Assembly (NCBI RefSeq): GCF_028368975.1
Contig: NZ_JAQNDM010000001.1
Span: 868,001-932,000, forward strand
Origin: Stigmatella ashevillena
Lineage (GTDB): Bacteria > Myxococcota > Myxococcia > Myxococcales > Myxococcaceae
Direction of reading: 5' to 3'
DNA: 64,000 bases
The translations under genes were made by a program, and so were the position numbers. Below are positions 9,295-20,429 of the stretch, in pieces (position 1 is the first letter of the stretch; every line of letters begins with the position of its first letter). The notes below the pieces were generated by a model. The model saw only the letters and a program-made list of their open reading frames with translations. It searched no databases and was not told where the DNA came from.

Positions 9295-10922
9295 CCTCTC
9301 CCAGCCCTCAGCGGGAGGCTTCTCTTCTGCCGGGCTGCACGCCCTGGCCCGAGGAGTTCGTCACGCACTACCGCAAGGCGGGCTACTGGCGTGGAGAGAC
9401 CTTCGGCCAGATGCTGCGCGAGCGTGCCCAGCGCCACGGCGGCCGGACCGCCCTGGTGGCCGGGACGCAGCGCTGGAGTTATCGCGAGTTCGACGAGCGG
9501 ACCGACCGGCTGGTGGCCGGTTTCCATGCCTTGGGAATCAAAGCCAGGGACCGGGTGGTGGTGCAGCTTCCCAACATCGCCGAGTTCTTCGAGGTGGTGT
9601 TCGCGCTCTTCCGCCTGGGAGCGTTGCCCGTGTTCGCACTTCCCGCGCACCGCAGCGCCGAGATCAACTACTTCTGTGAGTTCACCGAGGCGGTGGCCTA
9701 CGTCATTCCCGACAAGCACTCGGGGTTCGACTACCGCACGTTGGCCGAGAAGGTGCGCGGCGCGGTGCCAGGCCTGCGGCACGTGATTGTCGTGGGCGAG
9801 CCGGGACCGTTCACGCCCTTGAGTCAGCTGTACGCCACACCGGCCGCGCTGCCCGAGCCTGTCCCCAGTGATGTGGCCTTCTTCCAGCTCTCGGGAGGCA
9901 GCACCGGCGTTCCCAAGCTCATCCCAAGAACCCACGACGACTACATCTACAGCTTGCGCGGCAGCGTGGAGATCTGCGGGCTCGACGAGACGAGTGTCTA
10001 CCTGTGCGCCCTGCCGGCCGCGCACAACTTCCCCCTCAGCTCGCCGGGTGTCCTCGGAACCCTGTATGCCGGGGGAACCGCCGTGCTGGCGCTGCACCCC
10101 AGCCCGGATCAGGCCTTCCCGTTGATCGAGCGCGAGCGGGTGACCATCACCGCCTTGGTCCCCCCGCTGGCGATGATCTGGCTGGATGCCGCCAAGGCCC
10201 GGCGGCATGACCTGTCCAGCCTGAAAGTGCTCCAGGTGGGCGGAGCCCGGCTCAGCGCCGAGGCCGCCCAGCGCGTGCGCCCCACGCTGGGCTGCACGCT
10301 GCAGCAGGTCTATGGAATGGCCGAGGGGCTGGTGAACTACACCCGGCTGGATGATCCCGAGGAGCTCATCGTCGCCACCCAGGGCAGACCGATTTCACCC
10401 GACGACGAAGTCCGGATCATCGACGAGGATGGCCGCGATGTGGCCCCCGGAGAGACCGGTCAACTCCTGACCCGGGGTCCCTACACCATCCGCGGCTACT
10501 ACAATGCCGAGGCCCACAACGCCCGGGCGTTCACCTCCGATGGCTTCTACTGCACCGGCGACCTGGTCCGGGTCACTCCGGAAGGCTACATGGTGGTGGA
10601 GGGGCGAGCGAAGGATCAGATCAACCGTGGCGGGGACAAGATCGCCGCCGAAGAGGTCGAGAACCACCTGCTTGCACACCCTGCGGTCCATGACGCCGCG
10701 GTGATTTCCATTCCAGATCCCTTCTTGGGTGAGCGCACCTGCGCGTTCGTCATTCCACGCGAGGCCCCGCCCACTGCCGCGACGCTCACCTCGTTTCTGA
10801 GGGAGCGCGGACTGGCGGCCTACAAGATTCCAGACCGAGTCGAGTTCGTCGCCACGTTCCCGCAGACCGGCGTCGGCAAGGTCAGCAAGAAGGCCCTGCG
10901 GGAGACACTCACCCGCCGATAG
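9291..10922 (+). CDS. mxcE: 2,3-dihydroxybenzoate-AMP ligase
   Basis: 543 residues, typical of EntE/DhbE. Start GTG at 9291 overlaps the mxcD stop and has AGAGGTG just upstream. It activates 2,3-DHB as the adenylate and loads it on the aryl carrier of MxcF. Adenylation core motifs are visible in order: [16 protein letters not shown] (P-loop, near 200), [32 protein letters not shown], then the C-terminal [19 protein letters not shown] with the hinge and the [10 protein letters not shown] catalytic Lys. The PRTHDDY stretch is characteristic of aryl-acid ligases. Part of the mxcDEFG run. Confidence 0.94.
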   Translation: MTSPSPQREASLLPGCTPWPEEFVTHYRKAGYWRGETFGQMLRERAQRHGGRTALVAGTQRWSYREFDERTDRLVAGFHALGIKARDRVVVQLPNIAEFFEVVFALFRLGALPVFALPAHRSAEINYFCEFTEAVAYVIPDKHSGFDYRTLAEKVRGAVPGLRHVIVVGEPGPFTPLSQLYATPAALPEPVPSDVAFFQLSGGSTGVPKLIPRTHDDYIYSLRGSVEICGLDETSVYLCALPAAHNFPLSSPGVLGTLYAGGTAVLALHPSPDQAFPLIERERVTITALVPPLAMIWLDAAKARRHDLSSLKVLQVGGARLSAEAAQRVRPTLGCTLQQVYGMAEGLVNYTRLDDPEELIVATQGRPISPDDEVRIIDEDGRDVAPGETGQLLTRGPYTIRGYYNAEAHNARAFTSDGFYCTGDLVRVTPEGYMVVEGRAKDQINRGGDKIAAEEVENHLLAHPAVHDAAVISIPDPFLGERTCAFVIPREAPPTAATLTSFLRERGLAAYKIPDRVEFVATFPQTGVGKVSKKALRETLTRR

Positions 10923-10998
10923 GGCTCCTTCTGAGCACGGACGAAGCCCTCCTCCTCGAATCGCTGTACCCATTCCCCAAGCACGAAAGAGTCAGACC

Positions 10999-11931
10999 AT
11001 GGCACTGCCCGCCATCGCCCCTTATCGCATGCCCAGCGCGGCCGACCTGCCCACGAACAAGGTGTCTTGGACACCCGATCCTCAGCGCTCCGTCCTGCTC
11101 ATTCACGACATGCAGCAGTATTTCGTGGATGCCTTCACCCATGGCGCCTCGCCCGTGACAGAGCTCGTGGAGAACATCCGCCAGCTGCGCGCGCACTGCA
11201 TTTCGCTGGGAATTCCCGTGGTGTACTCGGCGCAGCCAGGCGGGCAGACGCCCGAGCAGCGCGGCCTGTTGCTGGATTTCTGGGGCGCTGGAATCAACGG
11301 TGGCCCACACCAGAAGCAGATCATCGATGCACTGGCCCCGGCCGAAGGAGACATCGTCCTCACCAAGTGGCGCTACAGCGCGTTCAACAGGACGCAGCTG
11401 ATGGACATCCTGCGCAAAGGGCAGCGCAACCAGCTGATCATCTGCGGCATCTACGCGCACATCGGCTGCCTCCAGACCGCCAGCGAGGCCTTCATGAATG
11501 AGGTGCAGCCGTTCCTGGTGGCGGATGGTGTGGCGGACTTCTCCTGGGAAAACCACCAGATGGCGTTGAACTACGCAGCGCGGCTGTGCGCCGTCACCAC
11601 CACCACGCAGCAGCTCATCGAGCAACTGCGGCCTCAAGCCGTCCGCGGGGGAGCGCCCCTGAGCCGCCAGCAGATCCACGCAGATGTCGTCGAGCTGCTT
11701 CAGCAGGATGCAGCGCTCGGGGACGACGAAAACCTCCTGGAGCGGGGGCTCGATTCAATCCGGCTCATGAGCCTGGTCGAACGCTGGAGGAACGCCGGGG
11801 CCGAGGTCACCTTCGTGGAACTGGCCGAACGCCCGACCCTGGCCGACTGGTACGCGATGTTGACGTCCACGGCCCAGCCCCCCGTGGAAGTGGCTGCGGC
11901 CTTCCAGCGCGGTGTCCGGCCTACCGCGTAG
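10999..11931 (+). CDS. mxcF: Isochorismatase with C-terminal aryl carrier domain
   Basis: 310 residues, bifunctional EntB/DhbB type. The N-terminal half (to about 210) is the isochorismatase: Asp37 in [13 protein letters not shown], Lys in LTKWRYSAF and the [10 protein letters not shown] turn; the family enzyme cleaves the vinyl ether of isochorismate to give 2,3-dihydro-2,3-DHB and pyruvate. Residues about 225-300 are an aryl carrier protein with the phosphopantetheine Ser253 in RGLDSIRLM. It therefore both makes the precursor and carries the activated DHB to the MxcG condensation domain. A 76 bp gap separates it from mxcE, without an obvious promoter. Confidence 0.94.
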   Translation: MALPAIAPYRMPSAADLPTNKVSWTPDPQRSVLLIHDMQQYFVDAFTHGASPVTELVENIRQLRAHCISLGIPVVYSAQPGGQTPEQRGLLLDFWGAGINGGPHQKQIIDALAPAEGDIVLTKWRYSAFNRTQLMDILRKGQRNQLIICGIYAHIGCLQTASEAFMNEVQPFLVADGVADFSWENHQMALNYAARLCAVTTTTQQLIEQLRPQAVRGGAPLSRQQIHADVVELLQQDAALGDDENLLERGLDSIRLMSLVERWRNAGAEVTFVELAERPTLADWYAMLTSTAQPPVEVAAAFQRGVRPTA

Positions 11932-11992
11932 CCATCGAGCCGTGGGGCTGCCCCACCTCGATGTTTTTCACGTCTAAAGGGAGTACTGAGCG

Positions 11993-14900
11993 ATGCGGGA
12001 TTCACAAGAAGCACGCCGGCCGCTGTCTGCGGCCCAGCACGGTATCTGGCTGGGCCAGCAGTTCGATCTCAAGAGCCCGGTGTACAACGCCGGCGAGTGC
12101 ATTGAGATCTGCGGCCCCGTGGACCCCGCGCTCTTCGAGGCAGCGGTTCGTCAAGCGGTCAGCGAGGCCGAAGCGTTGCACGTGCGCTTCGTTGCCAGCG
12201 AGGGCGGGCCACAGCAACTGCTCGGCACTCAGGCAGACTGGACGCTGCATACGGCCGATCTCAGCGAGACCGCCGATCCCTGGGCAGCGGTTCAAACATG
12301 GATGAAGGCCGATCTGGCCCAGACGGTCGACCTCAGCCGGGGCCCCCTCTTCACGGAGGCCCTGTTCAAAGCCGCCCCCGGACGGTTCTTCTGGTACCAG
12401 CGGGTCCACCACATCGCCATGGATGGCTTTGGGTTCTCGTTGCTGGCCCGGCGGGTGGCGGATGTGTACACCGCGAAGGCCGCGGGCCGCCCCGTGACGG
12501 GAGGCTTCGGCTCATTCCAGGCCGTGCTGGATGAGGATGTGGCGTACCGGAACGGGCCCCAGTACGAACTTGATCGGGCCTTCTGGATGGAGCGCTTCGC
12601 CGACCGGCCTACCCCGGTCAGCCTGGCTTCCCCCGCCCCCATGTCTTCCAGCTTCGTGCGCCAGACCCGCTTCCTTGCCTCCCAGAGCATGGAGCAACTC
12701 CAGGCGGTCTCACGGACGGCGGGCCTGAACTGGCCGGACCTCATGCTCGCAGCCACGGCGGTCTACCTGCACCGTTTGACCGATGCGGCCGAGGTGGTGC
12801 TCGGCCTGCCAGTCATGACACGACTCGGCTCGGCTGCGCTGCGCGTGCCCTGCATGGCCATGAACATCGTTCCCCTGCGCGTGCCCGTGAACCCCGAGGA
12901 CAGTCTGTTGGACGTGGCCCGTGGGGTGGCCGCAGAGGTGCGCGCCATGCGGCCACACCTGCGCTACCGCTATGAGCAGCTCCGCCGCGACCTGAAGATG
13001 GTGGGTGGACAGCGGCGGCTGTTTGGCCCCGTGGTCAACATCATGCCGTTTGACTACGCCCTGCGCTTTGCGGGGATACCCACGATCGCGCACAACATCT
13101 CCGCAGGCCCCGTGGAGGATCTCTCGATCGGCCTGTACGCCCGGTCCGATGGGAAGGGGATGCGGATGGATTTCGACGCCAACCCCGCTTGCTACGAGGC
13201 CAAGGACTTGGAAGCCCACCAAGGCGCCTTCCTCGAACTGCTGGAGTCACTCGTCGCAGCTCCCGGGCAAGCCGTGGGCCAGCCCCAGGTCCAGTCTCCC
13301 GGCCACCTTCCTCTCTCGTCCATCCTCGATGGCGGACCTCTGCCCGCTCCTCCCCGTCCAGTCCTGGAGTTGATCGCCGAGAGGGCCCGCGAACAACCTG
13401 ACGCGATCGCGGTGGAGCATGGTCAGCACCAATTGAGCTACCGGGAGCTGCTTCAGAACGCGCAGGCACTGTCTGATCAGCTTGTCCGTGAAGGGGTTCA
13501 GCCCAATACGCCCGTGGCGGTCATGCTCCCCCGGGGGCTCGATGCCATCGTGGCGAGCCTGGGAGTGCTGTTCTCCGGCGCGGGCTACCTGCCGCTCGAT
13601 CCCCAAGGGCCCTCGTCGCGAACGGCGGCCATCCTCGAGGATGCGAAGCCCACGTTGATCATCCAACGTGCCTCGCCCGATGCGGACGTCATGGCGAGGG
13701 GAAACCTCGTCATTCGCAAGAACGAGGCAGCCCCCGCGACTGCCGCTTCCCCCCAGGTCCCGACCGAGGGAGACCACCTCGCCTACATCATCTACACGTC
13801 CGGCTCGACGGGACAGCCCAACGGCGTGCAGATCAGCCAGAACGCCCTGGCCCACTTCGTGGCGGGAGCAACCCACCGCTATGGCGTGCAGCGCGGCGAC
13901 CGGGTTCTTCAGTTTGCCCCCCTTCACTTCGATGCCAGTGTGGAGGAGATCTTCCTGACCCTGTGCGCTGGCGCGAAGCTGGTGCTTCGTACCGAGGAGA
14001 TGCTCCAGTCCGTGCCCCGGCTCCTCGACGCGTGTGCCGAACACGGCATCACCGTGCTGGATTTGCCCACGGCGTTCTGGCACGAGCTGGCCTACAGTGT
14101 CTCGACGGGTGCTGCCCGGCTGCCCTCTTCCATCCGGCTCGTGATCATCGGTGGAGAAGCCGCGCTGCCCGAACGGGTCGTCCGCTGGCGAGCCGCGGTC
14201 GGCGCAGACGTGCTGCTGCTCAATACGTATGGCCCCACCGAAGCCACCGTGGTGGCCACCACCGCCCCCCTGAGCGGACCTCTCTCCGCAGGAGCGCCGG
14301 AAGAAGAGATCCCCATCGGGCGTCCACTTCCGGGAGTCCGCACAGCGCTCATCGATGCTCACGGAAAACTCGCCGCTCCTGGCACGGAGGGTGAGCTGTA
14401 CTTGCTGGGAGGCGGCCTGGCGCGGGGATACCTGGGACGCCCGGAGTTGAACGCCGTGCGCTTCACCTCGCTTGATGTACTGCCCGGCAGCCCTCGCGCC
14501 TACCGCACCGGCGACAAGGCCCGGGTTCGCGAGGACGGACAGTTGGTGTTCACCGGCCGTGTCGATGACGAGTTCAAGATCAGCGGCCACCGGATCGATC
14601 CCACCGAGATTGAAACCGTGCTGCTGGCCCACGCAGGCGTGCGCGAAGCTGCCGTGGTGGGACAAATCCTTCCCGGAGGCACGCGCCGACTGTGCGCGCA
14701 TATCGTCGCCGAGATGCCTGCCCCGGCTGCCGCGGAGCTGCGCCGGCACCTGCTGGCGGAGCTGCCTGCGGCCATGGTCCCGAGCGCCTTCGTGTTCTCC
14801 GAGAAGCTGCCACGCACCAGCACGGGCAAGCTGGATCGGAACACACTGCGTCTCACGCTGCCCCCCGAGGACTCGGCGCCCACCGCCGACGCCACCGCGT

Positions 14901-16318
14901 TCGAGCGCATGGTGCTCCAGGTGTGGGAGCAAGTCCTGGGTCTGAGCGGCATGTCAGCGCAGGACGACTTCTTCGAGTTGGGAGGGCAGTCCCTTCAGAC
15001 GATCCAGGTCGCCAACCGGCTCAGTGTCGCATTGGGCCGGGAAGTGCCTGTCGCCACGGTGTTCCGGTACCCGACTGCCGCCGGGCTGGCACAGGCCTTG
15101 GAACACGGCGAGAAGAGCAGCCTGGAGAGCGGAGGGCTGTCCACGGCCATGCTCGCGGACGCGGAGTTGCCCGAGGAGATCGTCCCCCATCTCGCCCCCA
15201 GCCAGAGAGCACCCGCCCCCTTGCGGCAGGTGCTGCTGACCGGAGCCACCGGCTTCGTGGGCGCGCACTTGCTTGACCAACTGCTGCGTCAGACCCAAGC
15301 GAGGGTGGTCTGCCTGGTTCGCGCCCGCGATGAAGTCCATGCCATGGAGCGGCTGCGCGAGGCCATGGCAGGCCAACGGCTGTCCACGGTGAGCCTCGCC
15401 GAGCGGGTCATGGCCGTGCCCGCGGACCTGGGCCAACCGTGGCTGGGGCTGAGTTCCGCGCGCTTCCACAACCTGGCCGCCGAGTGTGACACCCTCATCC
15501 ACAACGCCGCCGTGGTCAGCGTCGTGCGCGAATACGGCAGCCTCCAGGCCACCAACGTGCGCGGCACCCGCGAACTTCTCCGGCTGGCGGCGTCCGTGAA
15601 GCCCAAGCCCCTGCACTACGTCTCGACCCTGGCCGTGGCCCCCCAGGCCAACCTCAGTCCGGAAGTTCCCGAGGCGTTCGTCCCCTCCCACCCAGGTCTG
15701 CGCGACGGCTATCAGCAGAGCAAGTGGGTGGCGGAGCGGCTCGTGCAACAGGCCGCGGAGCGCGGCTTGCCGGTGACGGTCTACCGCCTCGGCCGGGTGT
15801 CCGGCGCGTGGACCAGCGGCATCGTCAACCCACAGGATCTCGTCTGGCGCATCCTGCTGGCCGGCATTCCAGCCGGAGCGCTGCCCCAACTCGATGTGGG
15901 CGAAGTGTGGACACCCGTGGACTACGTCGCCAGCTCGCTCGTCCGCCTCTCGCTCGATTCACACCCCGGCGGGGTCTTCAACGTCACCCCCGCACCTGAA
16001 GTGCGGCTGAGCGAGGTGTTCGGCTGGGTCCGCGACTACGGCTACCCCATTGAGCTATGTTCTGTCCCGGAATGGCGCGCGCGCGTGGCACAAGCCACGG
16101 GAAGCGCCGACAACAGCACCACGCTGGCCTTCTTCGACCTGCGCTCGGGTTCACACGAGCCTACCTTCGGCCTGGGCACCATCCGCAGTGAGCGCGTGCT
16201 CCAGGCCCTGTCCGGCAGCGGGCTGTCCTGTCCGCAGACCGATCGCCTGCTGCTCCACCGATACTTGGACTACTGTGTCGAACAAGGCCTCCTCCAGAGA
16301 CCTCCGAAAACCCGGTAA
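11993..16318 (+). CDS. mxcG: Myxochelin nonribosomal peptide synthetase (C-A-PCP-reductase)
   Basis: 1441 residues, start ATG with AGGGAG 8 nt upstream. Domains in order: condensation (about 10-430, HHIAMDG at 139-145), adenylation (about 455-950, TSGSTGQPNG near 602, NTYGPTEAT, YRTGD), peptidyl carrier (about 965-1035, GGQSLQT with Ser near 1000), and a C-terminal NAD(P)-binding thioester reductase (about 1080-1435, starting LLTGATGFVGAHLL). The homologous S. aurantiaca enzyme activates lysine, acylates both amines with DHB, and releases the product reductively to an aldehyde then alcohol (myxochelin A). No thioesterase is present, consistent with reductive release. The single C domain must act twice, on the alpha and epsilon amines. 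Confidence 0.95.
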   Translation: MRDSQEARRPLSAAQHGIWLGQQFDLKSPVYNAGECIEICGPVDPALFEAAVRQAVSEAEALHVRFVASEGGPQQLLGTQADWTLHTADLSETADPWAAVQTWMKADLAQTVDLSRGPLFTEALFKAAPGRFFWYQRVHHIAMDGFGFSLLARRVADVYTAKAAGRPVTGGFGSFQAVLDEDVAYRNGPQYELDRAFWMERFADRPTPVSLASPAPMSSSFVRQTRFLASQSMEQLQAVSRTAGLNWPDLMLAATAVYLHRLTDAAEVVLGLPVMTRLGSAALRVPCMAMNIVPLRVPVNPEDSLLDVARGVAAEVRAMRPHLRYRYEQLRRDLKMVGGQRRLFGPVVNIMPFDYALRFAGIPTIAHNISAGPVEDLSIGLYARSDGKGMRMDFDANPACYEAKDLEAHQGAFLELLESLVAAPGQAVGQPQVQSPGHLPLSSILDGGPLPAPPRPVLELIAERAREQPDAIAVEHGQHQLSYRELLQNAQALSDQLVREGVQPNTPVAVMLPRGLDAIVASLGVLFSGAGYLPLDPQGPSSRTAAILEDAKPTLIIQRASPDADVMARGNLVIRKNEAAPATAASPQVPTEGDHLAYIIYTSGSTGQPNGVQISQNALAHFVAGATHRYGVQRGDRVLQFAPLHFDASVEEIFLTLCAGAKLVLRTEEMLQSVPRLLDACAEHGITVLDLPTAFWHELAYSVSTGAARLPSSIRLVIIGGEAALPERVVRWRAAVGADVLLLNTYGPTEATVVATTAPLSGPLSAGAPEEEIPIGRPLPGVRTALIDAHGKLAAPGTEGELYLLGGGLARGYLGRPELNAVRFTSLDVLPGSPRAYRTGDKARVREDGQLVFTGRVDDEFKISGHRIDPTEIETVLLAHAGVREAAVVGQILPGGTRRLCAHIVAEMPAPAAAELRRHLLAELPAAMVPSAFVFSEKLPRTSTGKLDRNTLRLTLPPEDSAPTADATAFERMVLQVWEQVLGLSGMSAQDDFFELGGQSLQTIQVANRLSVALGREVPVATVFRYPTAAGLAQALEHGEKSSLESGGLSTAMLADAELPEEIVPHLAPSQRAPAPLRQVLLTGATGFVGAHLLDQLLRQTQARVVCLVRARDEVHAMERLREAMAGQRLSTVSLAERVMAVPADLGQPWLGLSSARFHNLAAECDTLIHNAAVVSVVREYGSLQATNVRGTRELLRLAASVKPKPLHYVSTLAVAPQANLSPEVPEAFVPSHPGLRDGYQQSKWVAERLVQQAAERGLPVTVYRLGRVSGAWTSGIVNPQDLVWRILLAGIPAGALPQLDVGEVWTPVDYVASSLVRLSLDSHPGGVFNVTPAPEVRLSEVFGWVRDYGYPIELCSVPEWRARVAQATGSADNSTTLAFFDLRSGSHEPTFGLGTIRSERVLQALSGSGLSCPQTDRLLLHRYLDYCVEQGLLQRPPKTR

Positions 16319-16336
16319 CGCCACACGGTCCATCCC

Positions 16337-17797
16337 ATGTCCTCACCTCGAAACGGCCCTTCCGTGTTGAACCCAAATTGGACTCCTGGCTCCTGGAGAG
16401 AGAAGCCCGTCAAGCACATGCCGGACGACTACCCCGATGCCCGTGAACTCGCGCGCGTCGAAGGGGAGCTGTCACGTCTTCCCCCTCTGGTGTTCGCGGA
16501 GGAGACCCGCCGGTTGACCGCCGCGCTCGGACAGGTCGCCGAGGGCAAGGCCTTCCTGCTCCAGGGAGGAGACTGCGCGGAGAGCTTCAAGGAATTCACG
16601 ACGGACAATGTCCGCGACAGCTTGCGGCTGATCCTCCAGATGGCCATGGTGCTGACCTTCTCGGGAGGCCGCCCCGTGGTGAAGGTCGGCCGGATCGCCG
16701 GCCAGTTCGCCAAGCCGCGCAGTGGCGCCACCGAAACCATCGAGGGCGTCACGCTGCCTGCCTATCGTGGCGACATCATCAACGGCATGGATTTCGAGCC
16801 CGGCGAGCGCAAGCCCGATCCCACACGGCTGCTCAAGGCCTATCACCAATCCTCGGATACCCTGGGCCTGCTGCGCCTCTTCTCCCAGGGCGGTTATGCG
16901 GACCTGCTCAACATGCACCGCTGGACCTTCGACTTCGTCGCGGACAGCGTCCAGGGCGGCCAGTACCGGAAGCTGGCGGACAAGATCCTCGAGTCCCTGC
17001 GCTTCATGAGCGCGCTGCACGTGAGCCCCGGCCAGCAGATGCCCCTCAACCGGGTGGACATGTTCACCAGCCACGAAGCGCTGCTGCTGAACTACGAAGA
17101 GGCCATGACCCGGGCCGATCCTGTCTCGGGAGACTGGTACGACAGCTCCGCCCACATGTTGTGGATTGGCGAGCGGACGCGCCAGCTCGACGGAGGCCAC
17201 GTGGAATTCATGCGTGGCATTCAGAACCCCATTGGCCTGAAATGCGGGCCGACGATGGAGCCCGAGGATCTGCTGCGGCTCATCGATCTCCTGAACCCCG
17301 AGGCCATTCCTGGCAAGCTGACGCTCATCGGCCGGTTTGGAGCAGACAAGATCGCAGAGCGTCTGCCCCGGTTGATGGCCGCCACCAAGCGCCATGGAAG
17401 CCCCGTCGTCTGGTCGACCGACCCCATGCATGGCAATACGCTCAAGGCCCGCAACGGGTACAAGACCCGGCCCTTCGACCGCATTCTGTCCGAGGTGAAG
17501 ACATTCGTTCAGGTCGCCACCTCCGAGGGCGTTCACCCCGGAGGGCTGCACCTGGAGATGACGGGCCAGAACGTCACCGAGTGCCTGGGCGGCGCGCAGG
17601 AGGTCACCGAAGACGACCTGTCCAGCCGATACCACACGCATTGCGATCCGCGGCTCAACGCCAACCAGGCCTTGCAGCTGGCCTTCCTGGTGGCGGACAA
17701 GCTCCAGTCTCTGCGGGTCCCCGAAGTCTGGGCGGCGGCCACGACAGACTCCTTGACAGAGATGTCTGGAAAGGGGTACCACGCGGCACCGAAATGA
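16337..17797 (+). CDS. aroA(A5): Class II DAHP synthase dedicated to the siderophore locus
   Basis: 486 residues. Plant-type (class II) 3-deoxy-D-arabino-heptulosonate-7-phosphate synthase, condensing PEP and erythrose 4-phosphate, the entry step of the shikimate pathway. Landmarks: WREKP near the start, [46 protein letters not shown], and the C-terminal [17 protein letters not shown]. No clear Shine-Dalgarno precedes 16337, but the N-terminal Trp-rich segment is conserved in the family, so a later start is unlikely. It sits 18 bp after mxcG and its stop overlaps the mxcH start. The implied role is boosting chorismate supply under iron starvation, outside normal aromatic feedback; the lack of feedback is inference. 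Confidence 0.93.
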   Translation: MSSPRNGPSVLNPNWTPGSWREKPVKHMPDDYPDARELARVEGELSRLPPLVFAEETRRLTAALGQVAEGKAFLLQGGDCAESFKEFTTDNVRDSLRLILQMAMVLTFSGGRPVVKVGRIAGQFAKPRSGATETIEGVTLPAYRGDIINGMDFEPGERKPDPTRLLKAYHQSSDTLGLLRLFSQGGYADLLNMHRWTFDFVADSVQGGQYRKLADKILESLRFMSALHVSPGQQMPLNRVDMFTSHEALLLNYEEAMTRADPVSGDWYDSSAHMLWIGERTRQLDGGHVEFMRGIQNPIGLKCGPTMEPEDLLRLIDLLNPEAIPGKLTLIGRFGADKIAERLPRLMAATKRHGSPVVWSTDPMHGNTLKARNGYKTRPFDRILSEVKTFVQVATSEGVHPGGLHLEMTGQNVTECLGGAQEVTEDDLSSRYHTHCDPRLNANQALQLAFLVADKLQSLRVPEVWAAATTDSLTEMSGKGYHAAPK

Positions 17798-20397
17798 AAT
17801 TGAGAAGCATTTTCATCATCTCTTCTCCATTCAGAGCAACCGCTCGTGGAGGAGAGATTCCGCGCCGGGTCCTGCCCGTGCTTCTGGCAGGGCTCCTCGT
17901 CTCCGGTGAGGCGCGGGCGCAGGACCCTGGCCTGGAAAGCACCGCAGCTCAGACACCGGCCGCTTCCGCGCCTCAGGTGCCTGAAGCGGTTCCCGCCGCG
18001 CCTGCCATTGAGATGCCGAAGCTCCTGGAGTTCGTCGAAGCGGCCTACCCTGCCCAAGCGAAGCAGGACCGCCTCGAGGCCAAGGTCGCCCTGCGGCTGA
18101 CCCTGGACGCCCAGGGCACTGTCACGACGGCAGAGGTTCTCGGACCCATCGGCCACGGCTTCGATGAGGCGGCCCGTGAGGCAGCCCTCCGCTTCCGGTT
18201 CGAGCCCGCGAAGCGGAACGGAACGCCGGTGCCCTCCCGCATCGTCTATCCCTATGAGTTTCGCCTGCCCCCGCCTCCCCCCTCCGGCACGCAGGACTCA
18301 AGCCCTCCAGCCGCCACGGAGCCTTCCGATTCTTCCTTCGAGGAGACCATCGAAGTCACGGACGCGGGCGAATCGGTGGCTCAGCGGCGGCGTCAGTCCG
18401 CCGAAGCCGTGCAGGTGCTCGAGGTTGGCACCGTCCAACGCGAAGCCGTGGATCTTGGCGAGGCACTGGCCCGAACGGAGGGCGTGTCCGTGCGGCGCAC
18501 AGGCGGACTGGGCAGTACCTCGCGGTTTTCCCTCGCGGGGTTCACGGACGAGCAGATCCGCTTCTTCATCGATGGTGTTCCGCTGGAGCTTGCGGGCTAC
18601 GGCGCCGGACTCGCCAATGTCCCGGTCAATCTCATCCAGCGTGCCGAAACCTACAACGGCGTTGTTCCCATCCGATTCGGCGCCGATGCCTTGGGGGGGG
18701 CGGTTCACCTCGAGACCGATCAAGACTTCCAGGGCACGCGGGCCTCCGCCTCGTATGAGCTTGGCTCGTACGACACGCACCGGCTCACGGCCAGCGTCCG
18801 GCACTTGCACGAACCCACGGGGTTTCTCTTCCGGGCCAACGGCTATTTCGATGACACCCAGAACGATTACCTCGTCGATGTGAATGCCGTAGCCGCCGAT
18901 GGCTCGGGCAGACCCCTGCGCGTGCGCGTCCACCGGTTCCATGATGCCTACCGGGCAGGAGGCGCGGGCATTGAGACTGGCTTCGTGGATCAATCCTGGG
19001 CCAGACGTCTGCTGCTCCGCATCTTCACGGGCACCTATGACAAGGAGCTCCAGAACGATGTCGAGATGAGCAACCCCTATGGCGAAGTGGAGTACGGGGA
19101 GACGTCCGGAGGCGCTACCCTGCGCTTCGAGCAGATCTTCTCGAATGGGCTCTCGGCGAACGTGATCGCAGGTTACACCTACCGCCGCAATCACTTCACG
19201 GACCTCAGCAAGTGTGTCTACGACTGGTACGGGCGCTGCGTCTTCGTGCGGGACGGGCAGCCAGGAGTCATCGAAGACCGCCCCGTGGAGCGAGTCATCG
19301 GCCAGCACACCGGGTTTGCACGGCTGAACCTGGGTTGGAACGTCACCCCCCTGCAGAAACTCCGCTTGTCCCTCGCCCCCACGGTCGTGGACCGGGCCGG
19401 TGAAGACCGGCAGCTCCAAGCGGCCCAACAGCTCGACCCACTCGACGGTGAACGCAATCTGTTCAACCTGGTCAGCGGCGTGGAATATGAACTCGATGCT
19501 TTCGAGGATCGCCTCGAGAATATTCTGTTCGTCAAGGATTACCTCCAGCGGGCTTACGGCGAGAAGCCGCTCGACGGCGGTGACTTCTCCGTCACGAAAC
19601 GAAACCTGCACCAGGTGGGGCTGGGTGACAGCACCCGTCTGCGCCTGTCACCGGGGCTCTACGCCAAGGCCTCGTACGAGTGGGCCACACGCCTGCCCCG
19701 TCCAGACGAGTTCTTCGGCAATGGATTGCTCATCATTGAAAACCTCACCCTGAAACCTGAAACCAGCCACAACATCAACCTCGGGCTCACGTACGAAACC
19801 CGTGAAACCGCCGTGGGGGATTTCCGGGCCAATGTGACAGGGTTTGGGCGCTTGGCCGATCAGCTTATCGTTCTCATTGGCCAGCCCAGCTATTTCGTCT
19901 ATCAGAATGTCTTCGCGGCCCGCGCCCTGGGTGTCTCCGGAGCTGCGGGCTGGGTCTCTCCAGGCAATTACTTCTCGCTCGATGGCAACGCCACCTGGCA
20001 GGACTTCCGCAACACCTCCAGCGAAGGGACTTACGGCTCCTTCGTGGACAAGCGCATCCCCAACCAGCCCTACATGTGGGCCAACGGCAGTGCCCGCTTC
20101 CAGCTCAGCCAACTGATAAGCCCCCGCGATGAACTCGCGCTCACCTGGAACACGCGTTACATCCATGAGTTCTTCCGGGCCTGGGAAGGGGTAGGGCAGG
20201 TTGACACCAAGGATGTGATTGATTCCCAATGGGTGCACTCACTCTCGCTCACCTATGTCACCCGGAGCGATACCGCCACGCTGACATGGTCAGCCGACGT
20301 CCAGAACCTGACCGACGCCCGGGCGTATGACTTTTACGGCGTTCAGCGCCCCGGACGCAGCCTGTTCGCCAAGCTCACAGTGGAGTTTGGAAATTGA
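17794..20397 (+). CDS. mxcH: TonB-dependent ferri-myxochelin receptor with fused N-terminal TonB domain
   Basis: 867 residues from the ATG at 17794, which overlaps the aroA(A5) stop (ATGA). The N-terminus is long and basic, with the hydrophobic core [11 protein letters not shown] ending at GEARA-Q. After a Pro/Ala-rich linker, residues about 70-155 form a TonB C-terminal domain ([38 protein letters not shown]). A plug domain follows (about 185-320: [40 protein letters not shown]), then a beta-barrel to the terminal Phe-Gly-Asn. Outer-membrane uptake of ferri-myxochelin is inferred from position. A Fur box overlaps the start, and a strong Shine-Dalgarno lies at 17848-17854 without a standard in-frame start near it, so the exact start is uncertain. 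Confidence 0.9.
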   Translation: MKLRSIFIISSPFRATARGGEIPRRVLPVLLAGLLVSGEARAQDPGLESTAAQTPAASAPQVPEAVPAAPAIEMPKLLEFVEAAYPAQAKQDRLEAKVALRLTLDAQGTVTTAEVLGPIGHGFDEAAREAALRFRFEPAKRNGTPVPSRIVYPYEFRLPPPPPSGTQDSSPPAATEPSDSSFEETIEVTDAGESVAQRRRQSAEAVQVLEVGTVQREAVDLGEALARTEGVSVRRTGGLGSTSRFSLAGFTDEQIRFFIDGVPLELAGYGAGLANVPVNLIQRAETYNGVVPIRFGADALGGAVHLETDQDFQGTRASASYELGSYDTHRLTASVRHLHEPTGFLFRANGYFDDTQNDYLVDVNAVAADGSGRPLRVRVHRFHDAYRAGGAGIETGFVDQSWARRLLLRIFTGTYDKELQNDVEMSNPYGEVEYGETSGGATLRFEQIFSNGLSANVIAGYTYRRNHFTDLSKCVYDWYGRCVFVRDGQPGVIEDRPVERVIGQHTGFARLNLGWNVTPLQKLRLSLAPTVVDRAGEDRQLQAAQQLDPLDGERNLFNLVSGVEYELDAFEDRLENILFVKDYLQRAYGEKPLDGGDFSVTKRNLHQVGLGDSTRLRLSPGLYAKASYEWATRLPRPDEFFGNGLLIIENLTLKPETSHNINLGLTYETRETAVGDFRANVTGFGRLADQLIVLIGQPSYFVYQNVFAARALGVSGAAGWVSPGNYFSLDGNATWQDFRNTSSEGTYGSFVDKRIPNQPYMWANGSARFQLSQLISPRDELALTWNTRYIHEFFRAWEGVGQVDTKDVIDSQWVHSLSLTYVTRSDTATLTWSADVQNLTDARAYDFYGVQRPGRSLFAKLTVEFGN
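17796..17814 (+). promoter_or_regulatory. Fur box at the aroA(A5)/mxcH junction
   Basis: GAAATTGAGAAGCATTTTC matches the Fur consensus at 14 of 19 positions. It begins inside the ATG of the assigned mxcH start, an unusual place that suggests either an internal promoter with a downstream start or a roadblock on a read-through transcript. Confidence 0.6.
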
Positions 20398-20429
20398 CCG
20401 CAACAACCCCCAACCCGAAGAGCAACCGC

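Noticed and set aside
13247-14932. 561-codon minus-strand frame inside mxcG
   Set aside because: Shadow of the adenylation domain coding region with no recognisable domain.
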